Below, one piece after another: positions 1-18,179 of a stretch of 64,000 nucleotides of DNA. The first letter of the stretch is position 1; each line of letters starts with the position of its first letter. The position numbers and the translations under genes are program-made. This stretch comes from Scylla paramamosain (Eukaryota > Arthropoda > Malacostraca > Decapoda > Portunidae), in the NCBI RefSeq assembly GCF_035594125.1, contig NC_087155.1, positions 2,157,431 to 2,221,430 on the forward strand. Direction: 5' to 3'. Below the pieces are notes generated by a model. It did no database searches, was not told the DNA's origin, and saw only the letters and a program-made list of their open reading frames with translations.

Positions 1-403
1 AGACACAGTGCATGAGGCAAGTGTTCCCAGGGAGAGCGTCATTAGTTTGCCTACAGCTGAGAATAACAGATACTTCAAGCAACACGCAACTTCTTCCTGC
101 TAGGCCATCCAAGTTGTAACCAGACCCAACGCTGCTTGACTTCGCTGCTCGGAGGAGAAGCAGTGCGGACGGCGGTGTGTTCAGCGTGGTGTGATCGTTG
201 GCTTAGTGTGTTGCAAACCAAAATAAAAGTGACTCGTATTCCTAAAGGCTTTACATTTTCATAAGGACTATTTTCAAAGACCGTAGTTATGATTGCCTCA
301 TTATCACGAGGATTTGTCCTCATTGCTGATGTAAAATCCTTGTTAAATTATAACATTAGAATTTTAGAACATTATCCGAAACTGCTATTTAGATGCTACG
401 TAG

Positions 404-447
<44 letters not shown>

Positions 448-540
448 TTCATCTATGGGTGTCTGCTGGTCACCCAGCCAGCCGTTAACTCAGAGCTCAT
501 AGTGACCAATGTCACTATGCAAACAAAAAGATGTGTCATA
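1..540. other. Non-coding stretch with a short (GT)n run
   Basis: No convincing gene is seen. The only clear structure is a (GT)n microsatellite at about 405-446. Short open frames on either strand lack splice sites or a recognisable motif. Confidence 0.6.
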
Positions 541-1640
541 TTTTAAAATTTATATCTTTTATCAATAGGAATAATGATGTACCATTTTATATTAAGAGAA
601 AAGTTTTTGATGCTTGTGTTACTACTTCGGTGCTATATGGATGCGAATCGTGGCTCAGCTGTGACTTAAAACCTATAGAGAAACTATACAAATGGTGCAT
701 AAAGGAATAATTGGTGTGAGAATAACTACTAATAATGACATTTGCATGGTGGAATTAGGTTTACCCTCACTTAAAGCGCTTGTTAAGGAAAAACAAAGGA
801 AATATTTTCATAAAGTGTGGACAGAAAGAAACGATATAGTTGATGACCCGTTGATGCACGTACTGAGGTTAGTGTTAAATTACAACGATCAAGTGTCTAG
901 GTATATCACAGATATTTATATGACTATAAATGATTTTAACGATGTGGAAGATGCCAAGCACAGAATGAGACTTAATATTAGGAATTCGTTGTCAAATAGG
1001 TTGACCTTTTATAAACAAATTAACCCGAATCTAATAGTACATGATATATACACAAGAAGTACTAGAGTGAACGAGATAGAGCGTGTGTCATGGACAAGAC
1101 TTCGTCTCAGTGCTCATTCCCTGGCGGTAGAAACAGGTCGCTGGAACCGTCGGGGACGTGGTCGCCTTCCCATGGAGGAGAGGCTGTGTCCCTGCGGCCT
1201 CGTGCAGACCGAGACACATGTCATCGAGACTTGTCCCTTGTCTTTGACCCTTAGATTAACATATAATGTCACAACTGTTCATCAGTTGTTGGTAGACAGA
1301 ACTGATTGTGATAATGTGTGTTTTATAGTGCATAAATTATTAGCGTTGTTTAAGTGATAAAGTTATGTATGCATCTCCAAGTCTTAAGATGTTACCCCCG
1401 TAGTGTGATGTGTGCTGGATTCCTGCCCCATCTTTAACGATTATTTTAGGTGTTTTACTTATTTTTACTATTGCATTTGTGTTTTAAATGTGTTATAAAA
1501 GTTTTAATGTATATCATTCGCATAGTGCTATTAAGAGAAGTTACTGTATTTTGGACCAGAACTGTATGTATTTTAAATTGTATATTTTTTATTTTTTTTT
1601 CCTGTGGTCAATAAACTATCTGAATCTGAATCTGAATCTA
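541..1640 (+). mobile_element. 3' part of an old non-LTR retrotransposon (RT C-terminal region)
   Basis: Translation from about 560 gives a typical region downstream of a reverse-transcriptase core (KRKVFDACVTTSVLYGCESW). The frame then shifts near 690-710 into an open frame at 692-1357. That frame ends with a cysteine/histidine cluster, CPCG followed by HVIETC, like the terminal zinc-knuckle of several LINE clades. The catalytic RT domain and endonuclease are absent, so this is a 5'-truncated relic. The 3' end at about 1618-1636 carries three TGAATC-type units, a short tail repeat expected at a LINE 3' terminus. It is a different family from the two that dominate the rest of the window. The clade is unresolved. 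Confidence 0.75.
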
Positions 1641-1714
1641 ATCTGGGCAGGACTCAGACCCGTGACACACCACACAAGGGAACAGCGAGGCCACAATCCC
1701 TCGGGTTACATCTC

Positions 1715-1853
<139 letters not shown>

Positions 1854-1959
1854 CTAGGTGAACAGGTACTACGTTATTAAAAGGCTTGCTCATTTGCCTC
1901 GCCTCGCCGTGTGTGTGTGATATTAATGGTATTTGACTTCTTTACTCAGTTGTTACTTA

Positions 1960-2066
<107 letters not shown>

Positions 2067-2289
2067 CAAAATCCCTATGTTAGCATAGTCATCATTACTA
2101 CACTACACTACACTACACTGGAAGTGTGTAGAAGTGTGTGTGGGAGGGAGGGTGTCAGTAAAGGCCCCTATTGGCTGAGTGCCCCGTGAGGAGGACCAGC
2201 TTAGAGTTAGTAGTGATCTCGTCCACCAATCAGAGAGCTCTCTTTTTGCAGTCTTTTTGCGATAATAATTTTTTATTATGTGCTGCCCT

Positions 2290-2490
2290 CAGACCACCCT
2301 GTCACTGGAAGCAACGAATACAAACCATGTGCGCCGCTGTGATCGCACCAGCCACCGCGTCCCACCGGCCCAGCCCGCGTCGCCTGGGCGAGGCAGACAG
2401 CCGCAGCCTGGGAGCGACGCCAGGTGCAGCTGAGGAACGAAAAGGATGTCGAGAAGCGAGACAGGGATGTGCTGGGGGAGGCGTTCCCGT
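2290..2490. other. GC- and CpG-rich segment
   Basis: A 200-bp stretch clearly richer in G+C and CpG than its surroundings. It sits between AT-rich DNA and a long pyrimidine array. It could be a CpG-island-like element or an exon, but no splice-bounded frame or known motif is visible. Confidence 0.35.
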
Positions 2491-3030
2491 CCAGTCCCTT
2501 CCCTTCCCCTCTCCTCTTCTTTTTTCCTCTCCTCTCCCATTCCCTCCCCTCCCCTCCCCTCTCCTCTTCTCTCCTCTTCTTTTCTCTTCTTCTCTCCCAT
2601 CCCCTCCCCTCCCCTCTCTTTCCCTTCCCCTTTCCTCTGCTCTCCTCTCCTGTCCTCTCCTCCCATCTCCTCTCCTCTCCTCTCCTTTTCTCCCATACTG
2701 CTTTGTCTTGTCCCGTCCCGTCCTGTCCTGTCCTGTTCTGTTCTGTTCGTCCCGTTCTGTTCTGTTCTGTCCGTCCCGTCCTGTTCTGTCTCTTCGTCTT
2801 GTAAAGTCCCGTCCTGCCCTGTCCTGTCCTGCCCTGTCCTGTCCTGTTCTGTCCGTCCCGTCCTGTTCTGTCTCTTCGTCTTGTCCTGTCCCGTCTTGTC
2901 CTGTCCTTTCTCTCCTCTCCCCTCCCATCTGTTCCTGTCTTGTCTCTTCCTCTCTCCTCTGATCCCCTCCCCTCCCCTCCCCTCTCCTGTCCTGTCTCCC
3001 CCTCACATTCCGTCTCGTCCTGTTCGTCTG
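2490..3030. repeat. Imperfect pentanucleotide pyrimidine array (CCTCT / CTGTC types)
   Basis: Plus strand is almost entirely pyrimidine, first in CCTCT/CCCTC units and then in CTGTC/CCGTC units. All open frames on both strands here (SPLPSP, GEERRGE) are compositional artefacts. Confidence 0.9.
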
Positions 3031-3034
3031 GTCT

Positions 3035-3555
3035 CGCTCGTTATGTCCCTTTCACTCGTCTCGTCTCGTCTCGTCTCGTTCGCCTCGTCTCGTCTGGTCT
3101 CGTTCGCCTCGTTCGTCTCGTCTCGTTCGTCTCGTTCGTCTCGTCTCGTTCGTCCCGTTCATCTCGTCTCGCTCGTCTCGTTCGTCTCGTCTCGTTCGTC
3201 TCGTTCGTCTCGTCTCGTTCGTCTCGTCTCGTTCGTCTCGTCTCGTTCGTCTCGTTCGTCTCGTCTCGTTCGTCTCGTTCGTCTCGTCTCGTTCGTTTCG
3301 CCTCGTTCGTCTCGTTTGTCTCGTCTCGTTCGTCTCGCCTCGTTCGTCTCGTTCGTCTCGTCTCGTTCGTCTCGTCTCGTTCGTTTCGTTCGTCTCGTTC
3401 GTCTCGTCTCGTTCGTCTCGTCTCGTTCGTCTCGTTCGTCCCGTTCGTCTCGTCTCGTTCGTCTCGTTCGTCTCGTCTCGTTCGTCTCGTCTCGTTCGTC
3501 TCGTTCGTCTCGTCTCGTTCGTCTCGTCTCGTCTCGTCTCGTCTCGTCTCGCTTT
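3035..3555. repeat. CpG-dense TCGTC/TCGTT pentanucleotide array
   Basis: About 500 bp of TCGTC and TCGTT units in variable order, roughly one CpG every five bases. It is bounded by CpG-poor pyrimidine arrays on both sides. The open frames across it (SFVSSRSS on plus, RRDERDETNE on minus) follow from the repeat and are not evidence of a gene. Confidence 0.92.
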
Positions 3556-3584
3556 ACACTTGTTTCTCTCTCGTTCGTCTCGCC

Positions 3585-4327
3585 TGTCCTGTCCTCTCCT
3601 CTCCTCTCCTCTTCTCTTCACTTTCCTCTCCTCTCCTGTCCTCTCTTTTCTCTTCTCTTCTCTCCTCTCTTCTCTTCTCTTCTCTTCTCTTCTCTTATTT
3701 TCTCTCCTCTCCTCTCCTTTCTTCTCCTCTCTTCTCTTCTCTTCTCTTCTCTCTTCTCTTCTCACTTCTTTTCTCTTCTCTCTTTTCTTCCCTTCCCTTT
3801 TCTTCTCTTCTCTTTCCTCTCCTCTCCTCTCTTCTTCTCTTCTCTTCTCTTCTCTTCTCTTCTCTTCTCTATCCTCTCCTCTCCTCTCCTCTCCTCTCCT
3901 CTTCTCTTCTATTCTCTTCTCTTCTCTTCTCTTCTCTTCTCTTCTCTTCTCTTTCCTTTCCTCTCCTCTCCTCCTCTCTTCTCTTCTGTGTTCTCTCTTC
4001 TCCTCTTCTCTACTCTCCTCTTTTCTTTCCTCTCCTCTGCTCTCCTCTCTTCTTCTCTTCTCTTCTCTTCTCTTCTCTTCTCTTATCTTCTCTTTCCTCT
4101 CCTCTCCTCCTCTCTTCTCTTCTGTGTTCTCTCCTCTCCTCTTCTCTGCTCTCCTCTTTTCTTTCCTCTCCTCTGCTCTCCTCTCCTCTTCTCTTCTCTT
4201 CTCTTCTCTTCTCTTCTCTTCTCTTCTCTTCTCTTTCCTCTCCTCTCCTCTCTTCTCCTCTCCTCTTCTCTTCTCTTGTCTTTCCTCTTCTGTTCTCTCT
4301 TCTCTTCCCTTTTCTTCTCTTCTCTTA
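3585..4327. repeat. (TCTTC/TCTCC)n homopyrimidine array
   Basis: About 740 bp with a pyrimidine-only plus strand, built from TCTTC and TCTCC units. It contains larger imperfect repeats: a segment near 3950-4030 recurs near 4085-4165. Such purine:pyrimidine mirror tracts can adopt triplex structures. Confidence 0.9.
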
Positions 4328-5002
4328 CGTTTAGATTTAGGTTTATCAGGGGATCGATAGTAGGGGGGAATAAGAAGACAATCGGGTGAAGATAATAGGT
4401 TGGGTTAAGTGACGAAGGAAAATAGAAGATAAAAACAATATATGCTGTATTTTAATGTCATTATTTAATGTATGTATGATTTGTTGTTTTGTTCAATATT
4501 GTGTCAGTATTACATTCCCCTCGCGTCCCCTGTCTGTGCCGCATGGTGCTGCCTTGCAAGGCTGACACCTGTCTAGTTCCAGGCAACACCACGACTCAGG
4601 GCGCAGTAGTGGATGCCCAGACTTGTGAAGGTGTGTGTTGTCAGCCTTGCATGTGATGACGAGTGTAGGTGGTAGTGAAGTGTTTTATTTGGTGTATACT
4701 GTTGCTTCTTCTCATTTTTTTGTTAGCCTGGCGTGTGATGACCAGTGTATGTGATGGTGTAGCTTCTAGTGATTGATGTAGTGTTGGTGATGCAGCACTG
4801 ACTTGATAGATGTATTGTTGATAGATGTATTGTTGATAGATGTATTGATAGATGTATTCATCCTCCAATTATACTTTTTACCCACAATTATTATTATATA
4901 TCTAAGAAGCATTTACCCTCCAATTACTCTTTTTATCCACTATTATTATTATTAATCTTCAATATTCCTTTTATTATTGTAATTACCTTTACTGTCTGTC
5001 AA
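4328..5002. other. Non-coding stretch with a short 18-bp tandem repeat
   Basis: No gene seen. Near 4806-4858 the unit GATAGATGTATTGTT recurs about three times. A GTGTGATGACCAGTGTA-like motif occurs near 4651 and 4733. Confidence 0.5.
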
Positions 5003-5016
5003 TGTTATTATTATTA

Positions 5017-5089
<73 letters not shown>

Positions 5090-5110
5090 CATTATTACTA
5101 TTACTGTTAC
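5003..5110. repeat. (ATT)n microsatellite
   Basis: About 35 ATT/TTA units with slight interruptions at both ends. Confidence 0.95.
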
Positions 5111-5156
5111 TATGTATATATAATATTTATACATGGAAGTTTATATTTCTATTATT

Positions 5157-6583
<1,427 letters not shown>

Positions 6584-6904
6584 TACTTCTGAGATCCCTC
6601 CTTGTGCTAGGTGTGAGTTAGATGGTGGCTGGGATGGTATTGGCTAGTAAACGTCATCAGTGGTTTCTCTCAAGCCTGTCATGCTTATTCTGCAGCCTGG
6701 AATTCTGGTTGTGTCTCTCACCTCAGACTATTGGAGTCAGTTAAGAGACAGTGGGCAAAAAGAATTCAAGGATTTGAGAACATGTCATGATCAGCATTTT
6801 AAAACCTTGAACTTGTATTCACTCTAAGGGAGAAACTATTACGGGTTGATCTTATTATTAAATTTGGAAGATATTTTCATGCACTCTCCCCAATCACTGT
6901 TCAC

Positions 6905-7412
6905 CTCAGCCCCCTTGTGTCAACACTAGAGGCCATCCATACAGTTAATGCAGCAGACCTGCTCATCTCAGCCACTGCTGTCAGCGCTAGAGGCCATCCA
7001 TACAAATTAATGCAACAGACTTGTACACCTCAGCCACTACTGTCAGCACTAGAGGCCATCCATACAATTAATGCAACAGACTTGTACACCTCAGCCACTA
7101 CTGTCAGCACTAGAGGCCATCCATACAATTAATGCAACAGACTTGTACATCTCAGCCACTACTGTCAGCACTAGAGGCCGTTTATACAGTTAATGCAACA
7201 GACTTGTACATCTCAGTCACTACTGTCAGCACTAGAGGCCGTCAATACAGTTAATGCAGCAGACCTGTTCATCTCAGCCACTTCTATCAGCACTAGAAGC
7301 CTTCCATACAAATTAATGCAACAGACTTGTACACCTCGGCCACTGCTGTCAGCACTAGAGGCCGTCCATACAGTTAATGCAGCAGACCTGTTCATCTGAG
7401 CCACTTCTGTCA
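6905..7412. repeat. 61-bp tandem repeat, about eight units
   Basis: The anchor AGAGGCC recurs at about 6929, 6990, 7051, 7113 and onward to about 7360, giving a 61-62 bp period. Each unit contains a CTGTCAGCACTAGAGGCC core, a CATACA/TTAATGCA segment and an ACTTGTACACCTCAGCC segment. The period is not a multiple of three, so the open frames across it are artefacts. Confidence 0.9.
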
Positions 7413-7424
7413 GCATTCCGTATA

Positions 7425-7585
7425 GTTGTTGTGATGCCAGGCACACATTTTTCTCAAGAGTGATGAAAATCTGGAATTTTCTTGCTAACAGTGTGCCTGA
7501 ATCTAATTCTGTTGATGGTTTTAGGTACAGTTTGTCCAATTTCTCAGGTGTACATCTGTTTGATTCTTGCTGGTGACATATACGC
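7425..7585 (+). mobile_element. Fragment of a non-LTR retrotransposon, C-terminal end
   Basis: One frame reads FFSRVMKIWNFLANSVPES and ends in a stop at about 7578. This resembles the last residues of LINE polyproteins, where a phase such as 'R...IWN.LP..V' precedes the stop. It abuts the 61-bp tandem array, so it may be the 3' end of the element from which that array expanded. The homology is short. Confidence 0.55.
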
Positions 7586-7589
7586 TGTG

Positions 7590-8831
<1,242 letters not shown>

Positions 8832-8989
8832 GGCTGGGTTAGGGAGAGAGAAGAGAAAGAGAAAGAGGTAAGTGGAGATATGGAGACAAGGGAGAAGGAA
8901 GGAAAAGCAGAGGAGTTATGGGAGAGATGGCAGAAAGGGAGGAGGAGGAAGACAAGGAGGGAGGGAGGGTAGATGAGCAGTATGTAAGT

Positions 8990-10690
8990 GAGTGTGAGTG
9001 GAGTCAACATATAAAAGGGAGAGAAATGAACACTCTAAGGAGGGAAGAAATAAAGAATTCATGAAAAGATATTATAGACATATGTAAGGATGAACCAAGG
9101 ATGTTCTATAGAACGGTAAAATGAAGAATAAGAATGGGTTCAACAAACTGAAAATAAATGGCAAACATGTTGAAGAAGAAGCACAAATTGCAGAGGTTTT
9201 GAATGACTTCTTTCAAAGTGTCTTCACTGGAGAGGGAACATTTGGTAGACCGGTGACGGCAGATGTGAGAGTAGAAGAGTGAGTGAGATTGAGGTAACAG
9301 TGGATGAGGTAAGAATAATGATGGAAGACTTGGATGTGAGGAAGGCACAGGGACCTGATGGAGTGTCTGATTGGGTGGTGAAGGAATGCAGAGATCAAGC
9401 TGCACACATGATTTACAAACTCATCATAACTTCATTAAGGGAAGGAGTGGTGCCCAACATTGGAGAAAAGCAGGTATAGTCCCCATATATAAGAGTGGAA
9501 GCAAAGAAGAACCATTTAATTATAGACCACCATCATTAACAAGTGTAGTGGCAAAATTGTGCCAAAGAATAGTGAAGCAAAGATGGAGTGAATATCTGGA
9601 AAAGAGAGAAATATTAACAGACAGACAATTCAGATTTAGGAAAGGAAGGTCATGTATAACAAATTTAAGGTGCTTCTACTTCAGTCATAGATATGGTACA
9701 AGAAAGAGAGGGATGGGCAGATTGTGTTTATTTTGATAAGGTGCCTCACAGCAGACTGTTGTGGAAATGAGAAATGTCTGGTGGGCTGAGAGGAGCACTC
9801 CTACATTGGATCAGTGACTTTCTGAGAGGAAGGGAAATGAGAACAGTGGTCAAAGATAAAAAGTCATCATGGAGAGAGGTAATTAGTGGTGTTCTGCAGG
9901 GTTCAGTACTACCACCAGTCATGTTTGCTACTTGTGTGAATGATGTGATGGAAGGGGTGAATAGTTACATGAGTCTGTTTGCTGATGATGCAAAATTGAT
10001 GGGAAAAGTGGAGAGGACAGGATTGTGAAGCTCTACAGGGAGATCTGAATGTGATTTGGGATTGGAGTGACACTTGGAAAATGGAGTTTAACATAAAAAG
10101 ATGAGGAGTGCTGAAGTTTGGGCATAGTTGTGTGATGCCAGTCTTCAGTTATAAATTGGGTAATGAGGAAATAAAAGTGAAGAGTGAAGAGAAAGACCCT
10201 GGAATTACTGTCACCGATAAGTTGTCCTCAGAGGTACATGTAAGAAGAAAGACAGGGGAAACATATAATCTGGTGAGAAACATAAGAACAACATTCAACT
10301 ACCTGGATGAAGAGATGATTAGGGATGTAACTGACAATGATAAGACCTAGTTTGAAATATGCAGCAGCGATGTGGTCTCCCAGCACTAAAAGGGACATAA
10401 AGAAATTAGAAAGAATACAATGAGCAGCGACAAAGTTGCCTCTGACCCTATCAGACTTATCATATGAAGAGAGACTAAAACTAAACCTACCCACCCTTGG
10501 AAGAGAGAAGAGAGAGAGGTGATCTGATGGCCTTATATTGGATTTTGTCAGACTGTGAAAAATTGGACCAGAGTAATTTGGTGGTGAGAGACTTTAGAAG
10601 CACGAGAGGGCATGAGAAGATGAAGAAGAAGGGTGTGTGTAGGAGGATATTAAGAAGAACAGTTTCCTGCAAAGTACTGCAGAAATCTGG
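8990..10690 (+). mobile_element. Type 2 non-LTR retrotransposon, decayed 5'-truncated copy
   Basis: Reverse-transcriptase landmarks appear in order but across frames: DVRKAQGPDGVSDWVVKEC (about 9335), a degraded NYRPPSLTS (about 9520), FRKGRSCITNL (about 9635), SGVLQGSVLPPVMF (about 9890), the catalytic LFADDAKLM (about 9980) and the downstream KVKSEEKDPGITVTDKLS (about 10170). The YLDLKKAF block carrying a catalytic aspartate is reduced to FDKVPHSRL by a deletion near 9735. Several stops and frameshifts make it inactive. The copy ends at a (AC)n array, as other type 2 copies do. Confidence 0.88.
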
Positions 10691-10793
<103 letters not shown>

Positions 10794-11018
10794 TAAAAAC
10801 ATCTGAAAATTTTTACTATAAACTTGTAAATTTGTTCATAATTGTATGACTTCTTATATGTCACCTCTTATGTGACCTGTTATGACCTCTCAGGGACAGC
10901 CTTGGGGGCATCCATTACTGGCAGAAGCCCGAGTGTGCTGAGTGACGGGGCGGCATGACCTTGCACATCAGAGGGTCAGGTCAGTGTGTGCATTGTGCAT
11001 ATTGTGCCTTAGTGGCCT

Positions 11019-13439
<2,421 letters not shown>

Positions 13440-13528
<89 letters not shown>
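13440..13528. repeat. (AC)n array at the 3' end of a type 2 retroelement
   Basis: About 44 AC units directly after two copies of AACTAGGTAAATAC. Confidence 0.97.
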
Positions 13529-13531
<3 letters not shown>

Positions 13532-15475
13532 GATGTTGAAGTGGGAGAAGGAATGGCGGAAGTAATTATAATTCAAACAGAAAGGAAGGGAGAAGGAAGA
13601 AGAGATTTTGCAGTGGCTTATGTACCCCCAAAGATGAATGCATGGACACAAGAGGATGGAATAGATGGAGAAAAAAGGAGGAAGTGAGAAATGGAAAGAA
13701 TTCGAGGAGGTAAGAAACGAATATATCAGAATCCTGAGAGATGAAGAAAGGAATTATGAGAAAGATATAGTTAACAAGTGCAAAGATGAGCCAAAGTTAT
13801 TCTTCAGATGTGTGAATGGGAAGATGACGTTACATATGAAGATACACGGTTACAAGCGGAATTAATGAACAAGTGCTTCCAGTCAGTATTCACCAAAGAA
13901 AGCAAATTTGAAGGAGAAAGAGCATGGCACAGAAACAATGTGATGAGAGAGATACAGGTGGACGTAAGTGAAATTAAGAACATTATGAAAGTTTTGGATG
14001 TAAGTAAGGCTCAATGACCGAATGGAGTGTCCAACTGGATACTTAAGGAATGTTGTGAACAACCAGCAGGGAGTATACACAATACCATAGTATGTTCTTT
14101 TAAGGAAGGAAAAATCCCTCTAGACTGGAAGAGAGCCAATATTGTGCCCATTTTTAAAAGAGGTAATAAAGAAGATCCATTGAATTACAGACCAATGTTC
14201 TTAACAAGTGTGGTGGCAAAAAATAGTGGAAAGAATAGTTAAAAACAGATGGATGAAATATTTAGAAGAAACACAAACATTGACTGACACTCAATTTTGT
14301 TTCAGAAGCGGAAGGTCTTGTGTCATGAATTTAGTGAGCTTTTATGGTAAAGCGATTGATATAATTCAAGAGAGAGAGGGATGGGCCTAAAAAAAACATT
14401 TGATAAGGTACCACACCAGAGACTGCTATAGAAAATTTAAAATATAAGGGGTTTGCAGGGCAACACACTGAATTGGATTACAGACTTGAGGGACAGAGAA
14501 ATGAGAACAGTAATAAAGGGAGAACAATCAGAATGGTGTAGAGTTACAAGTGGAGTACCACAGGGTCTTAGCCCCTGTAATATTTCTGGTGCATGTTCAA
14601 TATAGTGAATGAGGTTGACAGTTATATAAGTCTGTTTGCAGACGATACAAAATTATTGAAAAGAGTGGAAAACAATATGGATTGTGAAATATTACAGAAA
14701 GATCTAAATAAGATATATAAATGGAGTAAGAAATGGGAAATGGAATTCAATGCAAAGAAATGCAAGGTGATGGAATTAGGAAAAAAAGCAAAAGAAGATT
14801 GACAAGTTCATACACCATGGGAGAAGTGGAAATTAAGAAAACCAAACAAGAAAAAGATTTGAGAATTACAATAAGTGATAATTTATCACCTGAAAAACAT
14901 GTAAACAAAATAGTTTGGGAAACCTATGAGTTATTAAAAAAGATGAAAGGGGCATTTGCATACATGGATGAAGAGATGATGAGAAAGTTGATGGAATATG
15001 TGATTCAACCAAACCTGGAATATGCCACAATTGTTTGGTCACCCCATAATAAAAAGGAAATAAGGAAAATTGAAAGGATCCAAAGAGCTGCAACCAAATT
15101 GGTACCAAGTTTGAGAGATTTAACCTATGAAGAAAGATTAAGGAGATTGAAGCTTCCATCATTACAAGAGAGAAGAGAAAGAGGGAACCTGATTGCTATA
15201 TACAGAGCTTTAATAGGTAAGGATCAAGTTGACAAAGAAGACTTATTTGTGTGGGACTTAAGAGATACATGAGGACATGGACTGAAATTGAGGAAAACAA
15301 GTAGAAGAGATATCAAGAAATATGGTTTCCCAAACAGAAGCATAGAAATATGAAACAACTTAGATGAAACAGTGGTACAAGCAACAAATATTCATGAATT
15401 TAAAGTTAAGCTGGATGCTTATAGATATGGAGACAGGACAGCACCAGCATATCTCTTTTCCTGTAAAACATAGCT
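13529..15475 (+). mobile_element. Type 2 non-LTR retrotransposon, decayed copy with internal deletion
   Basis: A short endonuclease piece (VAYVPPKMNAW, about 13610-13645) is fused directly to the RT linker (about 13665), so roughly 700-900 bp of the usual interval is missing. RT motifs follow with many frameshifts: NYRPMFLTSVVAK, FRSGRSCVMNLVSFY, a damaged GVPQG near 14555, LFADDTKLL (about 14632), then the C-terminal block (QPNLEYATIVWSPHNKKEIR, RRLKLPSLQERRERGNLIAI). Its 3' end near 15472 has TAGCTAGGTAAATGCACA, a variant of the family tail. Not functional. Confidence 0.88.
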
Positions 15476-15537
15476 AGGTAAATGCACATTTCCTGTCTCT
15501 ACTGGCCCTAGGTATGGTAAAGGAAATGTCATGAGTC

Positions 15538-16196
<659 letters not shown>

Positions 16197-16228
16197 TACC
16201 ACCACCATCACCACTAAATCAGTATTTA

Positions 16229-18179
16229 TTATTTTTCTTCTTGTCTATGAAAAGACGTGGAAAAGTGCAGGGTGGTATCATCAGCATAGGAGTGGATAGG
16301 ACAAGAAGTTTGGTTTAGAAGATCATTAATGAATAATAAGAAGAGAGTGGATGACAGGACAGAACCCTGAGGAACACCACTGTTAATAGATTTAGGAGAA
16401 GAACAGTGACCGTCTACCACAGCAGCAATAGAACGGTCAGAAAGGAAACTTGAGATGAAGTTACAGAGAGAAGGATAGAAACCGTAGGAGGGTAGTTTGG
16501 AAATCAAAGCTTTGTGCCAGACTCTATCAAAAGCTTTTGATATGTCCAAGGCAACAGCAAAAGTTTCACCAAAATCTCTAAAAGAGGATGACCAAGACTC
16601 AGTAAGGAAAGCCAGAGGATCACCAGTAGAGCGGCCTTGACGGAACCCATACTGGCGATCAGATAGAAGGTTGTGAAGTGATAGATGTTTAAGAATCTTT
16701 CTGTTGAGGATAGATTCAAAAACTTTAGATAAGCAGGAAATTAAAGCAATAGGACGGTAGTTTGAGGGATTAGAACGGTCACCCTTTTTAGGAACAGGTT
16801 GAATGTTGGCAAACTTCCAGCAAGAAGGAAAGGTAGATGTTGACAGACAGCTGAAAGAGTTTGACTAGGCAAGGTGCAAGCACGGAGGCACAATTTCGGA
16901 GAACAATAGGAGGGACCCTATCAGGTCCATAAGTCTTCCGAGGGTTTAGGCCAGCGAGGGCATGGAAAACATCATTGTGAAGAATTTTAATATGTGGCAT
17001 GAAGTAGTCAGAGGGTGGAGGAGAGGGAGGAACAAGCCCAGAATCGTCCAAGGTAGAGTTTTTAGCAAAGGTTTGAGTGAAGAGTTCAGCTTTAGAAATA
17101 GATGTGATAGCAGTGGTGCCATCTGGTTGAAATAGAGGAGGGAAAGAAGAAGAAGCAAAGTTATTGGAGATATTTATGGCTAGATGCCAGAAATCACGAG
17201 GGGAGTTAGATCTTGAAAGGTTTTGACATTTTCTATTATTGAAGGAGTTTTTGGCTAGTTGGAGAACAGACTTGGCATGGTTCCGGGCAGAAATATAAAG
17301 TGCATGAGATTCTGGTGATGGAAGGCTTAACTACCTTTTGTGGGCCACCTCTCTATCATGTATAGCACGAGAACAAACTGTGTTAAACCAAGGTTTAGAA
17401 AGTTTAGGACGAGAAAAAGAGTGAGGAATGTACGCCTCCATGCCAGACACTATCACCTCTGTTAGGCACTCAGCACACAAAGACAGGTCTCTGACATGGA
17501 AGCAGTAGTCATTCCAAGGAAAATCAGCAAAATACTTCCTCAGGTCCCCCCAACTAGCAGTGGCAAAATGCCAGAGGCACCTTCGCTTAGGGGGATCCTA
17601 AGGAGGGATTGGAGCGATAGGACAAGATAAAGATATGAGATTGTGATCGGAGGAACCCAACGGAGAAGAAAGGGTGACAGCATAAGCAGAAGGATTAGAG
17701 GTCAGGAAAAGATCAAGAATGTTGGGCGTATCTCCAAGACGGTCAGGAATACGAGTAGGGTGTTGCACCAATTGCTCTAGGTTATGGAGGATAGCAAAGT
17801 TGTAGGCTAGTTCACCAGGATGGTCAGTGAAGGAAGAGGAAAGCCAAAGCTGGTGGTGAACACTGAAGTCTCCAAGAATGGAGATCTCTGCAATAGGGAA
17901 GAGGGTCAGAATGTGCTCCACTTTGGAAGTTAAGTAGTCAAAGAATTTCTTATAGTCAGAGGAGTTAGGTGAGAGGTATACAGCACAGATAAATCTAGTA
18001 CGAGAGTGACTCTGTAGTCGTAGCCAGATGGTGGAAAACTCAGAAGATTCAAGAGTGTGGGCACGAGAGCAGGTTAAGTCATTGCGCACATAAATGCAGC
18101 ATCCAGCTTTGGATCGAAAATGAGGATAGAGAAAGTAGGAGGGAACAGAAAAGGGGCTACTGTCAGTTGCCTCAGACAC
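16229..18179 (-). pseudogene. Endonuclease-RT polyprotein of type 1 retroelement, disrupted
   Basis: The endonuclease frame (18179-17598) holds [20 protein letters not shown], the catalytic-region ILGDFSVHH and [12 protein letters not shown]. Between 17598 and 17160 frames are interrupted. RT motifs continue in shorter frames: PRKTYGPDRVPPIVLRNC (about 16960), a shifted KVFESILNRKI region, MDISKAFDRVWHKALISKLP (16549), SGVPQGSVLSSTLFLLFIND and SYADDTTL. The usual SP in 'GSVLSPTLF' is SS here. The architecture is endonuclease then RT, as in Jockey/CR1-type LINEs. Confidence 0.85.

Noticed and set aside
2446..4389. A 647-codon open frame rich in Ser, Leu, Pro and Arg, and matching long frames on the other strand
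   Set aside because: It follows entirely from pentanucleotide pyrimidine repeats, is open in several frames on both strands and has no domain or splice structure.
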